Assembly: GCF_019127135.1 (NCBI RefSeq)
Contig: NZ_JAHOEA010000028.1
Coordinates: forward strand, 1 to 52,328
DNA length: 52,328 nt
Direction: 5' to 3'
From: Segatella copri
GTDB lineage: Bacteria; Bacteroidota; Bacteroidia; Bacteroidales; Bacteroidaceae
Shown in pieces: positions 52,251-52,328 of the stretch (its first letter is position 1; each line of letters starts with the position of its first letter). Under the pieces are notes generated by a model. The model made no database searches. It saw nothing but the letters and a program-made list of their open reading frames with translations, and was not told the origin of the DNA. The translations under genes and the position numbers were made by a program.

Positions 52251-52328
52251 ACGCCACAAAATTAACGAAAAGAATTGGAAATGCCAAAGAAAAGAACAAC
52301 TTTCTTCGCTTTAAGACACAAAAAAGCC
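52251..52328. repeat. 78-bp direct repeat, right copy, with promoter of the toxin-antitoxin cassette
   Basis: One mismatch to 51195-51272, 1056 bp away. It holds TAATTTTG (52257-52264) and TTTG (52285-52288) on the minus strand and drives the antitoxin gene. The repeat reaches the window edge and may continue. Confidence 0.9.

Noticed and set aside
1..52328. rRNA or tRNA genes, prophage, integrase or complete insertion sequences
   Set aside because: I looked for tRNA-like T-arm sequences, rRNA blocks, integrases and transposases and found none that I could support.

Overview
This window looks like a gut Bacteroidota chromosome, most likely Prevotella/Segatella (S. copri-like). The reasons are the many TAnnTTTG -7 promoter boxes (often with TTTG 19-20 nt upstream), lipoproteins of Bacteroidota type, AraC regulators with a membrane-spanning N-terminus, Bacteroidota-only families (DUF6175-, DUF6169- and DUF4450-like) and a rhamnose/rhamnogalacturonan locus typical of this group. 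The species is inferred; no rRNA or tRNA gene was seen.

Layout. 1-4.2 kb is an accessory region on the minus strand: a DUF6175 operon preceded by a candidate structured RNA, a truncated HicB-like antitoxin, a 51-aa/DUF6169 gene pair, an orphan MNT-type nucleotidyltransferase and relic DNA. 4.2-8.2 kb holds an AAA-ATPase/PD-(D/E)XK protein, a DAACS symporter and an Hsp20 gene with a textbook sigma-54 promoter. 8.2-12.8 kb is a three-gene envelope lipoprotein operon with a membrane-anchored AraC regulator behind it. 13.1-22 kb carries an RND adaptor/pump pair without an outer-membrane factor, a CPA2 antiporter, a stand-alone FtsZ and a conserved gene of unknown function. 22.6-40.6 kb is a rhamnogalacturonan/rhamnose locus: a GH2 and a DUF4450-type enzyme (minus), an AraC regulator, rhaB-rhaA-rhaT (plus), rhaD (minus), then GH106-GH105-GH28 (plus). 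It has no SusC/SusD pair. Secreted enzymes would release rhamnose and unsaturated galacturonate from pectin side regions; RhaT, RhaA, RhaB and RhaD would import rhamnose and split it to lactaldehyde and DHAP. 40.7-42.5 kb has a LolD-like ATPase and a CvfB-like RNA-binding protein.

42.6-50.7 kb is the most interesting part: a five-gene minus-strand operon, Mod - Res - 71-aa protein - DndD-like SMC ATPase - HerA-like ATPase. A type III restriction-modification core is joined to Dnd-type ATPases with no phosphorothioation genes. Just upstream lies a second copy of the structured RNA seen at 1.6-1.95 kb; its outer stems differ in sequence but keep pairing. The right end (51.2-52.3 kb) is a toxin-antitoxin cassette bounded by 78-bp direct repeats, each carrying a full promoter.

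Intergenic DNA is rich in short repeats: locus-private arrays, REP-like palindromes, a 110-bp MITE-like element and a duplicated terminator module.
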